This document shows positions 38,390 to 46,159 of a DNA stretch of 64,000 bases, piece by piece. Under the pieces are notes generated by a model. That model made no database searches. It had not been told where the DNA came from and saw only the letters and a program-made list of their open reading frames with translations. The position numbers were made by a program, and so were the translations under genes. Each line of letters starts with the position of its first letter. Positions within the stretch are counted from its first letter, which is position 1. Source of the DNA: Catalinimonas sp038039535 (lineage in GTDB: Bacteria > Bacteroidota > Bacteroidia > Cytophagales > Cyclobacteriaceae); the NCBI RefSeq assembly GCF_038039535.1, contig NZ_JBBPHP010000033.1, positions 11,635 to 75,634 of the forward strand, read 5' to 3'.

Positions 38390-39112
38390 ATGAAAATTAA
38401 ATTTCATTATATCATATCATTAGCATTGAGTACGGCTTTATTTTCCTGTGAAAAGGATAATTATGAAGCACCATCCTCATTGTTAAGTGGCCGTCTTTTG
38501 TATCAGGGAACTCCCTTAAACTTTGAATATAACAGAGTAAGCTATGAACTATATCAGGATGGCTTTGGTAAAACCGGTCCTTTAAATGCAGGTATACCTA
38601 ATGTTCAGGGTAGTTTTTTTACCTCTGAGGGAGAGTACTCTCAACTACTGTTCAATGGTACTTATAAAATGGTGGTTCCAAACGGACAGGGACCTTTTTT
38701 GTGGGGAGAAGAAGCAGATATGCCGGATACTGTAATAATTAATGTGTCGGGGAATACTCATCAGGATTTTGAAGTTATCCCCTTCTGGATGATCAGAAAT
38801 ACCCAACTGAGCGGCAGCGGAAATCAAGTAAGCGGTACATTTGCTCTGGAACAAATTGTAACAGATGCCAATGCCAGGGATATTGAGAGTGTCACCCTTT
38901 ATGTGAGTAAAACGCTCTTTGCCAATTCGCAAACTAATGTAGCCACAAATACTATTGAAGGGAATGCGCTCATCGATTTGAGCAATGTAAGTCTGAGTGC
39001 TACGGTGCCTGAGCTTGTACCTACGCAATCTTATGTTTTTGCCAGCATAGGCGTAAAGCTTACCGGGATAGATGATATGATCTTTTCCCCTACGCAAAAG
39101 ATTGACTTATAA
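38390..39112 (+). CDS. DUF3823-family lipoprotein
   Basis: 240 residues with the lipobox ALFSC. The body shows the DUF3823 layout: an N-terminal carboxypeptidase-regulatory-like beta domain (LLSGRLLYQGTPLNFEYNR, YELYQDGFGKTGPL, LLFNGTYKMVVPNGQGPF) and a C-terminal fibronectin-like segment. DUF3823 lipoproteins are encoded next to SusC/SusD and are thought to be extra surface glycan-binding proteins of the SGBP kind. It is the last gene of the sigma/FecR/SusCD operon and is followed by a strong hairpin. Confidence 0.9.
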   Translation: MKIKFHYIISLALSTALFSCEKDNYEAPSSLLSGRLLYQGTPLNFEYNRVSYELYQDGFGKTGPLNAGIPNVQGSFFTSEGEYSQLLFNGTYKMVVPNGQGPFLWGEEADMPDTVIINVSGNTHQDFEVIPFWMIRNTQLSGSGNQVSGTFALEQIVTDANARDIESVTLYVSKTLFANSQTNVATNTIEGNALIDLSNVSLSATVPELVPTQSYVFASIGVKLTGIDDMIFSPTQKIDL

Positions 39113-39147
39113 TTATTTTGCTGAAAAAGCCCAAGATTATTCAAATA

Positions 39148-39180
39148 AGTCACCTCATGTTGTGAAGACATGAGGTGATT
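39148..39180 (+). terminator. Strong stem-loop after DUF3823 gene
   Basis: An 11-bp perfect stem (TCACCTCATGT at 39150-39160 with ACATGAGGTGA at 39168-39178), extendable by a G-T and an A-T pair, with a 7-nt loop, 38 nt after the stop. A U-rich tail is weak, but position and stability fit the end of the SusCD operon. Only about 40 nt separate it from the next ATG. Confidence 0.65.
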
Positions 39181-39218
39181 CTGCTAAAAATGTTTTAAAC
39201 TGGATACACACCACCAAT

Positions 39219-42200
39219 ATGATGAAGATGGGGAGAATGTTGTTTTTAAGGTTTATCGGGCATCGCTATGCCGGGCAACGAATCGCTGCACAACGAGTAA
39301 CTGTACCACTGTTTTCAATACTACTATTTTTGATAATTGGCTTTATGGCACAAAGCTGTATTGACCAGAGTCATAGCAACAGTATCAGTAATGAAACAGA
39401 AAGAAGGGGAGAGGTCTTGTTCTTAGGCCATGACAGCCAGCATCATGATTCAGACAAATACGCTCCCTGGCTGGCCACTTCTTTATTCAGAGAAGGTATC
39501 AACCTCACCTACACCACCAATCTTGACGATCTCAACGAAGAAAACCTGAGTAAATATGATGGCTTAATTATTTATGCCAATCATGATTCTATTTCCTCCT
39601 CACAGGAAAATGCGCTGAAAAGTTTTGTAGAAGGTGGCAAGGGGTTGATTCCGCTACATTGTGCTACCGGTTGTTTCAAGAATTCTGACTGGTATATCAA
39701 TACCATAGGCGGGCAATTCGCTTCGCACGAAACCGGTGTCTTTTCTGCTGAAATTGTCAACCATGAGCATCCGGTAATGCAAGGTATGGAAAATTTTGAA
39801 AGCTGGGATGAAACGTATGTGCATCAGCGCCTCAACCCCGATATGACTGTCCTGATGGAAAGGGTGGCCGGCAATCCGGGAGAGGGAGATCATCGGGAGC
39901 CTTATACCTGGGTGCGCAATCAGGGAGAGGGAAGGGTTTTTTATACCGCTTACGGTCATAACGATAGTACCTGGACCAATGCCGGGTTCTTACAACTGGT
40001 GAATAATGGTGTACTCTGGGCAATAGGAGATGACGCACAGGAGAAAATTGCCAGGCTCAATATTCCTGATGTAGACATTTACGATTCCGTAAAAATATCA
40101 GATTTCACCAAACGCTACCGGGTTACCCAAATGCAGGAGCCTCTTAGTCCCCAGGAATCGCAAAAACTGATACAGGTACCAGTAGATTTTAAAATTGAGC
40201 TTTTCGCTGCTGACCCGGATATCATCAATCCCATAGCCATGTCCTGGGATGAAAGAGGTCGCCTGTGGATTGTAGAATCTGTGGATTATCCCAATACCTT
40301 TAAAGAAACGGATGGTGCTGCCAATGACCGCATCAAAATCTGTGAGGATACCGATGGAGATGGTAAAGCGGATAAATTTACCGTGTTTGCCGACAGTCTG
40401 AACATACCCACCAGCATGGTATTTGCCAACGATGGTGTTATCGTATCTATGGCACCCAACTTTGTTTTTCTGAAAGACACCGATGGCGATGATGTAGCCG
40501 ATGTTAGGGAAAATATCATTTCCGGCTGGGGAAAAAATGATACGCATGCCGGTCCTTCTAACTTACAATATGGCTTTGACAATAAGATCTGGGGCGTACT
40601 CGGCTATTCTGGATTTGAAGGAAAAATAGATGGAAACAGCACCAGCTTCAGACAGGGTGTATACCATTTCAATCCGGATGGAAGTGATCCGGCGGGGCAC
40701 CGCTTTGAGTACTTGGCGAGTACCAGCAACAATACCTGGGGCCTGGGATTCTCCGAAGAGAATAATGTTTTTATCTCCACAGCCAACAATACGCATAGTG
40801 CCTTTTATTCTATTCCCGCCCGACATATGATGCGGGAGCTTCCCGAACTTGTAGCTGATGCTTCGGGAGGGCAAAGCGAAAGCAGCAGGTCAATCAATGC
40901 CGTGGAAAAAATTGATGGCCACTATGATGTGCATGCCATGACCCCCAACCTGAGGCAGGTGGATGTAGTCGGTGGATTTACCGCCGCTGCCGGACATCAT
41001 TTGTACACTGCCAGAAACTATCCTAAAGAATACTGGAACCGCATCGCTTTCATCAATGAACCTACTGTGAGAGTAGTGCATAACGCAATCATTGAGCCGG
41101 ATGGAGCAGGCTTCACTGAAAAGGATGGGTGGAACCTGATGGCAAGCTCTGATGAGTGGTTTGGACCGGTACAAAGCCAGGTGGGTCCCGATGGTGCGGT
41201 TTGGGTGGCTGATTGGTACAATTTTATCATTCAGCATAATGTGTTTGTAGAACGGCAGGCCCCTTCCCGGATGGTGCTTCCCTTTACAGAACAGCCTCAC
41301 GGCCAGGGCAACGCCTTCGTCAGTAAATTAAGGGATACCAATCACGGCCGTATTTATCGTGTAGTCTATAGAAATGCCAGGCCTTACGAACCTATGTCAT
41401 TATCTAAAGATGATGTGGATGGGCTGGTGGAAGCGTTGAAAAATGACAATATGTTCTGGCGGATGACCGCCCAGCGTCTCCTGGTAGAAACAAAAAACAA
41501 AGAAGTTATTCCTGACCTTTATGAAATCATCAATAATCAGGAAGTAGATGAAATCGGACTGAACAGCCCAGCCGTTCATGCGCTGTGGACATTACATGGA
41601 TTAGGTGCGTTGGATGGTAGCCATCAGGAAGCACTGGATGTCGCCACGAAAGCGCTGTCACATCCTGCGGCAGGGGTAAGAAAAGCCGCCATCAGCGTTT
41701 TACCCAAAGACCAGCAGAGCATGGAAGCCATTCAGCAGGCAGACTTGATTCACGACGATGCGCTGAATGTCAGATTAACTGCTTTACTGGCAATTGCTGA
41801 AGCCCCGGCATCAGAAGCACTGGGTGAAATGGTTTTCAAGGCAACGATAGATTCTAAGAATACCGATGACCCCTGGTTGAAGAAAGCTTTATTGGCAGCA
41901 GCCATCAACCAGCAGCAAGGTTATCTGAAAGCAGCCAATGCCGATCCCTCAGGAGAGGGTGAGAAAGGTTTAAGCGCAAGAATCGCAGCAGTGCTGGAGA
42001 AAGAGGTGTATGAGCTGCCCCGCCGGGGCACTATCCCTTATCCGGTGGATGTCAAAGGCAAAGAAATCATTGTCAAAGCTTCCGTGTCAAAAAGAGAAGA
42101 GCAGCCCAATGGGGTGATCGTGGCACAGGGAGATCAAACCAACGGGTACGCCATATTCATTGAGGAAAACAAATTGAATATGCTGGTAAAGCAGGAGGGT

Positions 42201-42926
42201 AACAGTTATCTGGCCAGTAGCAAAAAGTCCCTGCCTGATCAATATGAACTGACAGGACAACTCAGCGAAGGCGGAAAAATAAGCCTTTGGGTAGATGAAA
42301 AAAAGGTAGCCGAAGCCAAAGCACCATCCCTCTTCAATCAGCCGCTGAACTCAGTGATACGCACCTCCTATGACCTGGAAAATGAAGACAAAATCGGTGC
42401 ATATGAAGGAGCAAATCGCTTAAATGCAGAATTGAGAAATGCTTCTTTGGAATTAAGAAAGCCTCAATCAGAAACGCAAATGCTGGCGGCTAACAATGGA
42501 TCGGAAGAGGAGGTGACTTCAGCAAGTGATACGAAAACGATCTACCTCAAGATAGTGCCGGACATGATGAAATACGATAAAAATCAGATTACGGTAAAAC
42601 CCGGACAAAAAGTAGTGATTGAACTTGATAACCAGGATGGTATGCAGCATAATCTGCTTGTCATACAACCCGGAACTTTAGAAAAAGTAGGTGCTGCCGC
42701 CGATGCTTTGGCCCGTGACCCTAAAGCTGCCCAGCAGGATTATGTACCTGTGATGCCGGAAGTGCTTCATGCGACCAAATTACTGGACCCGGAAGAAGTG
42801 GTTACCCTGACTTTTACTGCGCCATCAGAACCGGGAGACTATCCTTATGTATGCACATTTCCCGGTCACTGGCGTATGATGAACGGTATTATGAGGGTGG
42901 AAGGAAACGATAACATCTCTGAGTAG
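39219..42926 (+). CDS. ThuA / PVC-type dehydrogenase beta-propeller / HEAT / cupredoxin multidomain lipoprotein
   Basis: 1235 residues. A long basic leader precedes one hydrophobic segment with lipobox MAQSC near residue 47. Domain order: ThuA-like (about 65-265: GEVLFLGHDSQHHDSDKYA, GLIPLHCATGCF, YTAYGHND); a PVC-type dehydrogenase beta-propeller (about 310-720: MSWDERGRLWIVESVDYPN, FNPDGSDPAGHRFE); HEAT repeats (about 725-900); a LamG-like sheet (about 940-1085); and a cupredoxin at the end with azurin-type copper ligands H1144, C1212, H1217 and M1221, in exact C-x4-H-x3-M spacing. No CxxCH is present. Related planctomycete-type proteins usually end in a cytochrome c; here copper seems to replace heme. 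It probably oxidises a sugar in the envelope. Confidence 0.88.
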   Translation: MMKMGRMLFLRFIGHRYAGQRIAAQRVTVPLFSILLFLIIGFMAQSCIDQSHSNSISNETERRGEVLFLGHDSQHHDSDKYAPWLATSLFREGINLTYTTNLDDLNEENLSKYDGLIIYANHDSISSSQENALKSFVEGGKGLIPLHCATGCFKNSDWYINTIGGQFASHETGVFSAEIVNHEHPVMQGMENFESWDETYVHQRLNPDMTVLMERVAGNPGEGDHREPYTWVRNQGEGRVFYTAYGHNDSTWTNAGFLQLVNNGVLWAIGDDAQEKIARLNIPDVDIYDSVKISDFTKRYRVTQMQEPLSPQESQKLIQVPVDFKIELFAADPDIINPIAMSWDERGRLWIVESVDYPNTFKETDGAANDRIKICEDTDGDGKADKFTVFADSLNIPTSMVFANDGVIVSMAPNFVFLKDTDGDDVADVRENIISGWGKNDTHAGPSNLQYGFDNKIWGVLGYSGFEGKIDGNSTSFRQGVYHFNPDGSDPAGHRFEYLASTSNNTWGLGFSEENNVFISTANNTHSAFYSIPARHMMRELPELVADASGGQSESSRSINAVEKIDGHYDVHAMTPNLRQVDVVGGFTAAAGHHLYTARNYPKEYWNRIAFINEPTVRVVHNAIIEPDGAGFTEKDGWNLMASSDEWFGPVQSQVGPDGAVWVADWYNFIIQHNVFVERQAPSRMVLPFTEQPHGQGNAFVSKLRDTNHGRIYRVVYRNARPYEPMSLSKDDVDGLVEALKNDNMFWRMTAQRLLVETKNKEVIPDLYEIINNQEVDEIGLNSPAVHALWTLHGLGALDGSHQEALDVATKALSHPAAGVRKAAISVLPKDQQSMEAIQQADLIHDDALNVRLTALLAIAEAPASEALGEMVFKATIDSKNTDDPWLKKALLAAAINQQQGYLKAANADPSGEGEKGLSARIAAVLEKEVYELPRRGTIPYPVDVKGKEIIVKASVSKREEQPNGVIVAQGDQTNGYAIFIEENKLNMLVKQEGNSYLASSKKSLPDQYELTGQLSEGGKISLWVDEKKVAEAKAPSLFNQPLNSVIRTSYDLENEDKIGAYEGANRLNAELRNASLELRKPQSETQMLAANNGSEEEVTSASDTKTIYLKIVPDMMKYDKNQITVKPGQKVVIELDNQDGMQHNLLVIQPGTLEKVGAAADALARDPKAAQQDYVPVMPEVLHATKLLDPEEVVTLTFTAPSEPGDYPYVCTFPGHWRMMNGIMRVEGNDNISE

Positions 42927-42940
42927 AACACAAAAGAGGG

Positions 42941-42993
42941 AAGTTTGAAGCAGGAAGCTCAAAGTGTAACTTCCAGCTTCCTGCTTCAGACTT
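42941..42993. repeat. 19-bp inverted repeat (GAAGCAGGAAGC family)
   Basis: The left arm 42941-42959 and right arm 42975-42993 pair over 19 bp with a single G-T, around a 15-nt loop. It lies 15 nt after the stop of the multidomain gene and may act as a terminator or mRNA stabiliser. Similar GAAG/AGGAAGC text recurs at 43780 and, inverted, at 52280, which points to a dispersed intergenic repeat. Confidence 0.6.
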
Positions 42994-43038
42994 ACAACCT
43001 GTCCAGATAGAATGATAAACGATTAATAAAACATAAAC

Positions 43039-43776
43039 ATGAAACACAACCTATATAAAAAAGTATTGCCCGTAGCTGTCCTGCTGATATGTAGCACATT
43101 TTTGACGCAGTTTACTTTCCCGGCTGACCAGCAAAAAAAGAAGCCTATCCAGGTGCTCATGGTGGGTGGAGGTTCTTCCCATGACTTTGACCGCTGGTAC
43201 CGGCAGGAGGACGTAAGTACGCTGGAGAAGAAAGGTTTTGCTTCAGTAACCTATACGGATGTCACCGATTCCATTGATGAATATCTGGCGGATACCGATG
43301 TACTTTTACTCACCAATAATCAGCCTATCTCTGACCCAAAAGTTCGTCAGGCGATCTTTGATTTTGTGGAAGCTGGCAAGGGGCTGGTATTGGCCCACGC
43401 AGCCTTGTGGTACAACTGGAAAGACTGGCCTGAATACAACCAGCAACTGGTCGGTGGTGGGTCAAGAGGACATGACAAGTACGGCAATTTTAATGTTAGT
43501 ATTGATGCAAAGCATCCGGTTACAAAAAAAGTAAAAGGTTTTTCTCTGGACGATGAGTTGTATTATTATGAACCTGATACCAAAGGACCGGGAATTGAGG
43601 TACTGGCAACAGCCAGTGCCGAAGGCTCAGATAAAAGTTTTCCTTCGGTATTTGTAGTCAATAATAAAAAAGGAAGAATTGTGGGGATCGCCTTAGGACA
43701 TGATGCCGCAGCCCATGAACTTCCCCAGTATGAATTGCTTTTGAAAAACGCTGTACAATGGGCAGCAAATAAGTGA
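43039..43776 (+). CDS. Secreted ThuA-domain protein
   Basis: 245 residues with a signal peptide (VLPVAVLLICSTFLTQF). The ThuA fold, a class-I glutamine-amidotransferase-like alpha/beta domain, fills the rest: IQVLMVGGGSSHDFDRWY, TDVLLLTNNQPISDPKVRQA, GKGLVLAHAALWYNWKDWPE, and the late GRIVGIALGHDAAAHELPQY. The usual nucleophile cysteine of amidotransferases is absent, as in other ThuA proteins. ThuA was named from the trehalose-utilisation operon of rhizobia, where ThuA/ThuB act with 3-keto-disaccharides. It resembles the N-terminal domain of the preceding gene and probably works on the same pathway. The exact reaction is not known. Confidence 0.93.
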   Translation: MKHNLYKKVLPVAVLLICSTFLTQFTFPADQQKKKPIQVLMVGGGSSHDFDRWYRQEDVSTLEKKGFASVTYTDVTDSIDEYLADTDVLLLTNNQPISDPKVRQAIFDFVEAGKGLVLAHAALWYNWKDWPEYNQQLVGGGSRGHDKYGNFNVSIDAKHPVTKKVKGFSLDDELYYYEPDTKGPGIEVLATASAEGSDKSFPSVFVVNNKKGRIVGIALGHDAAAHELPQYELLLKNAVQWAANK

Positions 43777-43828
43777 TGAAGTAGGAAGCAGGCTAAACTT
43801 TCAACTTCCCACTCTCCATTTCGGATCT

Positions 43829-43852
43829 GGCGCGCGTTTAAAACGCGTGCCC
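43829..43852. repeat. GC-rich hairpin between ThuA and oxidoreductase genes
   Basis: GGCGCGCGTTT and AAACGCGTGCC form an 11-bp stem with one G-T pair and a 2-nt centre. It is strikingly GC-rich against its AT-rich surroundings and lies within 158 nt of non-coding sequence. A terminator role is possible, but no T tract follows. Confidence 0.5.
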
Positions 43853-43934
43853 ATCTATTCACTAACTTTTCTGGAGTGCTAAGCGCTTCATTTACCCTTT
43901 TATTGAATTGTTAAACTAACCTAAACTTTCAAAA

Positions 43935-45053
43935 ATGAGCGACAAACAGATAACAGTAGTCATTGTAGGTATGGGATTTGGAAAAGAATTTATTCCTATT
44001 TACCAGCAACATCCGAATATCAAAGCGGTGGGCATTTGTACACGTAATGAAAAAACCATAGAAGAACTGGCCACTAAATTCAAACTGGATAGAAACCTGT
44101 GCTTTACCAATTTTGAGGACGTGCCCGGAAGAGAGGATGTGGATGCCATTCATGTAGTAACGCCGGTACCCGATCATGCCAGAATGACCCTGGCTTCTCT
44201 GAATGCCAATAAACATACGGCCTGCACCATTCCTATGGCGATGACCGTGGAGGATTGTAAAGCTATCGTTGAGGCCAAAAGGAAATCTGGCAAAGTATAC
44301 ATGATGATGGAAACCGCCTTATATACCCGCGAATTCTTATATGGACTCAAACTGGCAGAAAGCGGTGAACTGGGAAAGATACAATTTGTGCGTGGCTCCC
44401 ATATTCAGGACATGAGCATGGAAGGCTGGGCTGAGTACTGGAAAGGTTTTCCTCCGATGCTGAATGGAACACACGCCATTTCTCCATTGCTGCGGATTAA
44501 CAACACCAAAGCTGAATCTGTCGTCTGCCATGGTTCCGGACGTCTGAGCGAAGACCTGGCCAAAAGATACAATGCGCCCTATGCTGTAGAAACCGCTACT
44601 TTCACCCTCAAAAATTCAGATGTCATTGCTGAAGCCACCCGCTCATTATTTGACGTGGTGCGCCAGTACCGCGAAAGCTATGATGTATACGGTACCAAGA
44701 TGTCTTTTGAATGGGAACAGCTTCAGGACGAATCCCATGTGATTTTTGATGGAGGCGAAAATGCGCGTAGAATTGATGTGCCGGATACCGACGAAATGCT
44801 GATTCCGGAAATCGCCAACTTTACCAAAAGAGAGCAGATTGACGATCCCAATCACGTGTCCTTTTTGCAGGGCGCCGGGCATGGAGGTTCACACCCCCAT
44901 CTGGTTCAGGAATTTGTAGCTGCAATCGTAGAAGGTAGAAACTCCGCCGTAGATGCTGATGTGGCTGCCAATTATACCTGCGCAGGCATTTGCGCCCATG
45001 AATCCGCCATGAACAATGGCAAAAGAATAGCTATCCCTGATTTTGAAGCATAG
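43935..45053 (+). CDS. Gfo/Idh/MocA-family NAD(P)-dependent sugar oxidoreductase
   Basis: 372 residues with no export signal, so cytoplasmic. The Rossmann fold begins at ITVVIVGMGFGKEFIPIY, with a degenerate G-x-G-x-x-G (GMGFGK). The second domain has GELGKIQFVRGSHI and the catalytic-site-like LNGTHAISPLLRI histidine. The usual E-K-P motif is replaced by T98-I99-P100 (HTACTIPMAM), so the lysine normally contacting the cofactor and substrate is missing; such IPMA/VPMA variants form a subgroup of the family. It would oxidise or reduce a sugar, inositol or keto-sugar, and the downstream 3-epimerase-like gene supports keto-sugar metabolism. Confidence 0.93.
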   Translation: MSDKQITVVIVGMGFGKEFIPIYQQHPNIKAVGICTRNEKTIEELATKFKLDRNLCFTNFEDVPGREDVDAIHVVTPVPDHARMTLASLNANKHTACTIPMAMTVEDCKAIVEAKRKSGKVYMMMETALYTREFLYGLKLAESGELGKIQFVRGSHIQDMSMEGWAEYWKGFPPMLNGTHAISPLLRINNTKAESVVCHGSGRLSEDLAKRYNAPYAVETATFTLKNSDVIAEATRSLFDVVRQYRESYDVYGTKMSFEWEQLQDESHVIFDGGENARRIDVPDTDEMLIPEIANFTKREQIDDPNHVSFLQGAGHGGSHPHLVQEFVAAIVEGRNSAVDADVAANYTCAGICAHESAMNNGKRIAIPDFEA

Positions 45054-45073
45054 AGGTACAAAGTTATTAGAGT

Positions 45074-45145
45074 GTTAGGGTGTTATAATTGATACTCACA
45101 AGTACATTATAATACCTTAACACATAAGTACATCAACACCCTAAC
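45074..45145. repeat. 11-bp inverted repeat in intergenic spacer
   Basis: GTTAGGGTGTT at 45074-45084 is matched by its exact complement AACACCCTAAC at 45135-45145. The spacer also contains the direct repeat ACTATAACACT near 45170-45190. It looks like a degenerate dispersed repeat rather than a simple terminator. Confidence 0.45.
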
Positions 45146-45198
45146 CCCGCACTCTGGCAGCTTAGGACTATAACACTCAGAACTATAACACTATCTTC

Positions 45199-46050
45199 AT
45201 GCAATTTGGCGTAAGTACATTTTTATGGGTATCCCCCTTCACCACTGAAACTTTTGACCTGGTATACAAAATCAAAGAAATGGGTTTTGATATCATAGAA
45301 GTACCGGTGGAAAAAAAAGAGTTGATTGACTGGAATAAGCTAAAAGAGGTAGTGAAAGACTGCGATCTGAAAGTAACCATCAGTGGAGCATTTGGTGCGG
45401 AGCGAGATATCTCCAGTGATGATCCAGCTGTCCGCAAGCAGGGATCTAATTATATCGCCGACTGTATCAAAATCGCCGCCGAAATGGGAAGCCCGATTTT
45501 TGGTGGACCTTTGTATTCCGCTGTAGGCAAAACCCGTTTTGTGTCCGAAGATCAGAAAAAAAAGGAGTGGAACTGGTGCGTTGAAAACCTCGGGGAAGCT
45601 GCTAAGCTGGCAGCAGATTACGGCATCATTTTAGGCCTGGAACCCTTGAACCGTTTTGAAAGCGATATGATCAATACCGTAGATCAGGCACTCTCGCTGG
45701 TCAAAGATGTTAACCATCCGCAACTCAAAATACAACTGGACACCTTTCACAATAATATTGAGGAAAAGAACATTCCTGATTCCATCAGAAAGATTGGTAA
45801 GGACTTGCTCTGTCATGTGCAGGGCAATGAAAGTGATAGAGGCACCCCGGGTACGGGTAATCTGGATTGGACCGGCATCAAGACTGCTTTGCAGGACATT
45901 GATTATCAGGGAGCGGTGGTCATAGAAACTTTCGGGGCGGTATCGGAAGAAATTGCCAAAGCCACCTGCATCTGGCGGCCACTGGCCAGTAGTTCGGATG
46001 AGCTGGCTTCAGAAGGTCTGGCTTTTTATAAGAAGCTGTTTAATCACTGA
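45199..46050 (+). CDS. Sugar phosphate isomerase/epimerase, D-tagatose/D-psicose 3-epimerase-like
   Basis: 283 residues, cytoplasmic. The TIM barrel has the ketose-3-epimerase metal site: E in GIILGLEPLNRFESD, D in LKIQLDTFHNNIEEKN, H in LLCHVQGNESDRGTPGTGNL, and E in GAVVIETFGA. The glycine-rich GTPGTG loop that contacts substrate phosphates or hydroxyls in this group is intact. It should move the configuration at C3 of a free ketose. It sits between the Gfo/Idh/MocA gene and the PHP-like gene on the same strand and is separated by a repeat-bearing spacer. Confidence 0.92.
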   Translation: MQFGVSTFLWVSPFTTETFDLVYKIKEMGFDIIEVPVEKKELIDWNKLKEVVKDCDLKVTISGAFGAERDISSDDPAVRKQGSNYIADCIKIAAEMGSPIFGGPLYSAVGKTRFVSEDQKKKEWNWCVENLGEAAKLAADYGIILGLEPLNRFESDMINTVDQALSLVKDVNHPQLKIQLDTFHNNIEEKNIPDSIRKIGKDLLCHVQGNESDRGTPGTGNLDWTGIKTALQDIDYQGAVVIETFGAVSEEIAKATCIWRPLASSSDELASEGLAFYKKLFNH

Positions 46051-46159
46051 CATCAAAAAATGGATAATTTACTAGTCCGCTATACTCTTTCCGGCAATCA
46101 CTGCATGTATACAACAACCAATTCCTAAAAGAGCTTTTCCCGACTCAATTATTGCTAAC

